Below the pieces are notes generated by a model. It did no database searches and was not told where the DNA came from. It saw only the letters and a program-made list of their open reading frames with translations. Position numbers and translations under genes: made by a program. From Stappia taiwanensis (GTDB taxonomy: Bacteria > Pseudomonadota > Alphaproteobacteria > Rhizobiales > Stappiaceae), in assembly GCF_014635285.1 (NCBI RefSeq), contig NZ_BMCR01000001.1, forward strand, positions 372,001 to 436,000: 64,000 bases of DNA, given 5' to 3'. Shown here one piece after another: positions 63,825 through 64,000 of the stretch (within the stretch, counting starts at the first letter, position 1; each line of letters starts with the position of its first letter).

Positions 63825-64000
63825 ATGCTGTCCCTCGCTATGGCAGATACGGCTCAACAGAATGCCCAGTACGACGTCTTCGTCTATGAATGGAGGCGGC
63901 ATCTGGATGTGACTGTCTCGAAGCTCGCAGAGGATGCGGGCATCGACCAGGGCACGCTGTCCAAGCTCGAGAGCGGCAAGCGTCGCCTCAACCTAGATCA
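63825..64000 (+). CDS. Phage repressor (CI-like), 3' end outside window
   Basis: This is at least 58 residues with an HTH (VSKLAEDAGIDQGTLSKLESGKRRL), as in XRE/CI-type repressors. GAGGA lies upstream of the ATG at 63825; 63840 is an alternative start. It is divergent from the Cro-like gene. It probably keeps the prophage silent. The rest of the protein, including any C-terminal domain, is outside the window. Confidence 0.82.
   Translation, partial: MLSLAMADTAQQNAQYDVFVYEWRRHLDVTVSKLAEDAGIDQGTLSKLESGKRRLNLD

Larger units (their letters stand above)
29413..64000. mobile_element. Prophage with T7-like (podovirus) virion genes, right end outside window
   Basis: At least 34.6 kb of phage DNA begins at the tRNA-Lys fragment. 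It carries, from left to right, lysis genes, spike, internal proteins, tail tubular B and A, capsid, scaffold, connector, terminases, a non-coding repeat region, a rightward DUF932/methyltransferase cassette, a leftward replication/anti-defence operon and a cI/cro-type switch. No integrase is seen; it is expected beyond 64000 next to the intact attachment tRNA. No T7-type RNA polymerase gene is present. All virion genes appear intact, so the element may be functional. Confidence 0.93.

Overview
The window looks like a high-GC alphaproteobacterial chromosome, probably Hyphomicrobiales and Stappia/Roseibium-like. The reasons are the tpiA-secG-pyrG order, the codon use and the mix of TRAP-type uptake with beta-oxidation genes. 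The species cannot be fixed from sequence reading alone. The window splits sharply at about position 29,413: everything to the left is host chromosome, everything to the right is one prophage that runs off the right edge.

Host part (1-29,412). It opens with the end of tpiA, then secG and pyrG, a VOC-family protein and a two-gene RND efflux operon. Next comes a catabolic block. An IclR regulator faces a leftward SDR/BKACE pair. Divergent from that pair, a six-gene rightward operon encodes a TAXI-type TRAP transporter, a carnitine-dehydrogenase-like enzyme, two crotonase activities, a thiolase and a FadB/FadJ-like fusion. The genes overlap by a few bases, so uptake and stepwise thiolytic breakdown of one carboxylate is the simplest reading. 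A leftward sensory triad follows (periplasmic molybdopterin-fold protein, histidine kinase, LuxR-type response regulator). Then come an AraC regulator divergent from an acyl-CoA dehydrogenase/enoyl-CoA hydratase pair, a wrecked von Willebrand A gene, an SH3 protein and an exported hypothetical protein.

Prophage part (29,413-64,000+). The left end is marked by the 3' 46 nt of a tRNA-Lys(UUU) gene, the usual footprint of tRNA-targeted integration. Reading leftward from about 53,930 is a T7/podovirus-like virion module: small and large terminase, connector, scaffold, capsid, tail tubular A and B, internal (ejection) proteins, tail spike, endolysin, spanins. A rightward AT-rich methyltransferase sits head-on against the spike gene. 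No single-subunit phage RNA polymerase is seen, and a cI/cro-type switch lies at the right end, so this is a temperate phage using a T7-like particle.

The leftward early operon (63,707-56,984) is a chain of genes overlapping by 1-4 bases: Cro-like protein, a protein with a DnaA-domain-IV-like C-terminus, a Lar-type zinc protein, an ASCH protein, a DNA methyltransferase, a Toprim protein, a DUF2829/Tad2-type anti-defence protein, and finally a primase-helicase preceded by a strong intrinsic terminator. Between early and late blocks lie a rightward DUF932/methyltransferase/HTH cassette and a striking non-coding region with ten exact CTAACC/GGTTAG hexamers in about 215 bp. That region, the terminator in the early operon, the identical 19-bp leaders of two cassette genes and the clustered anti-defence genes are the most promising places for undescribed biology.
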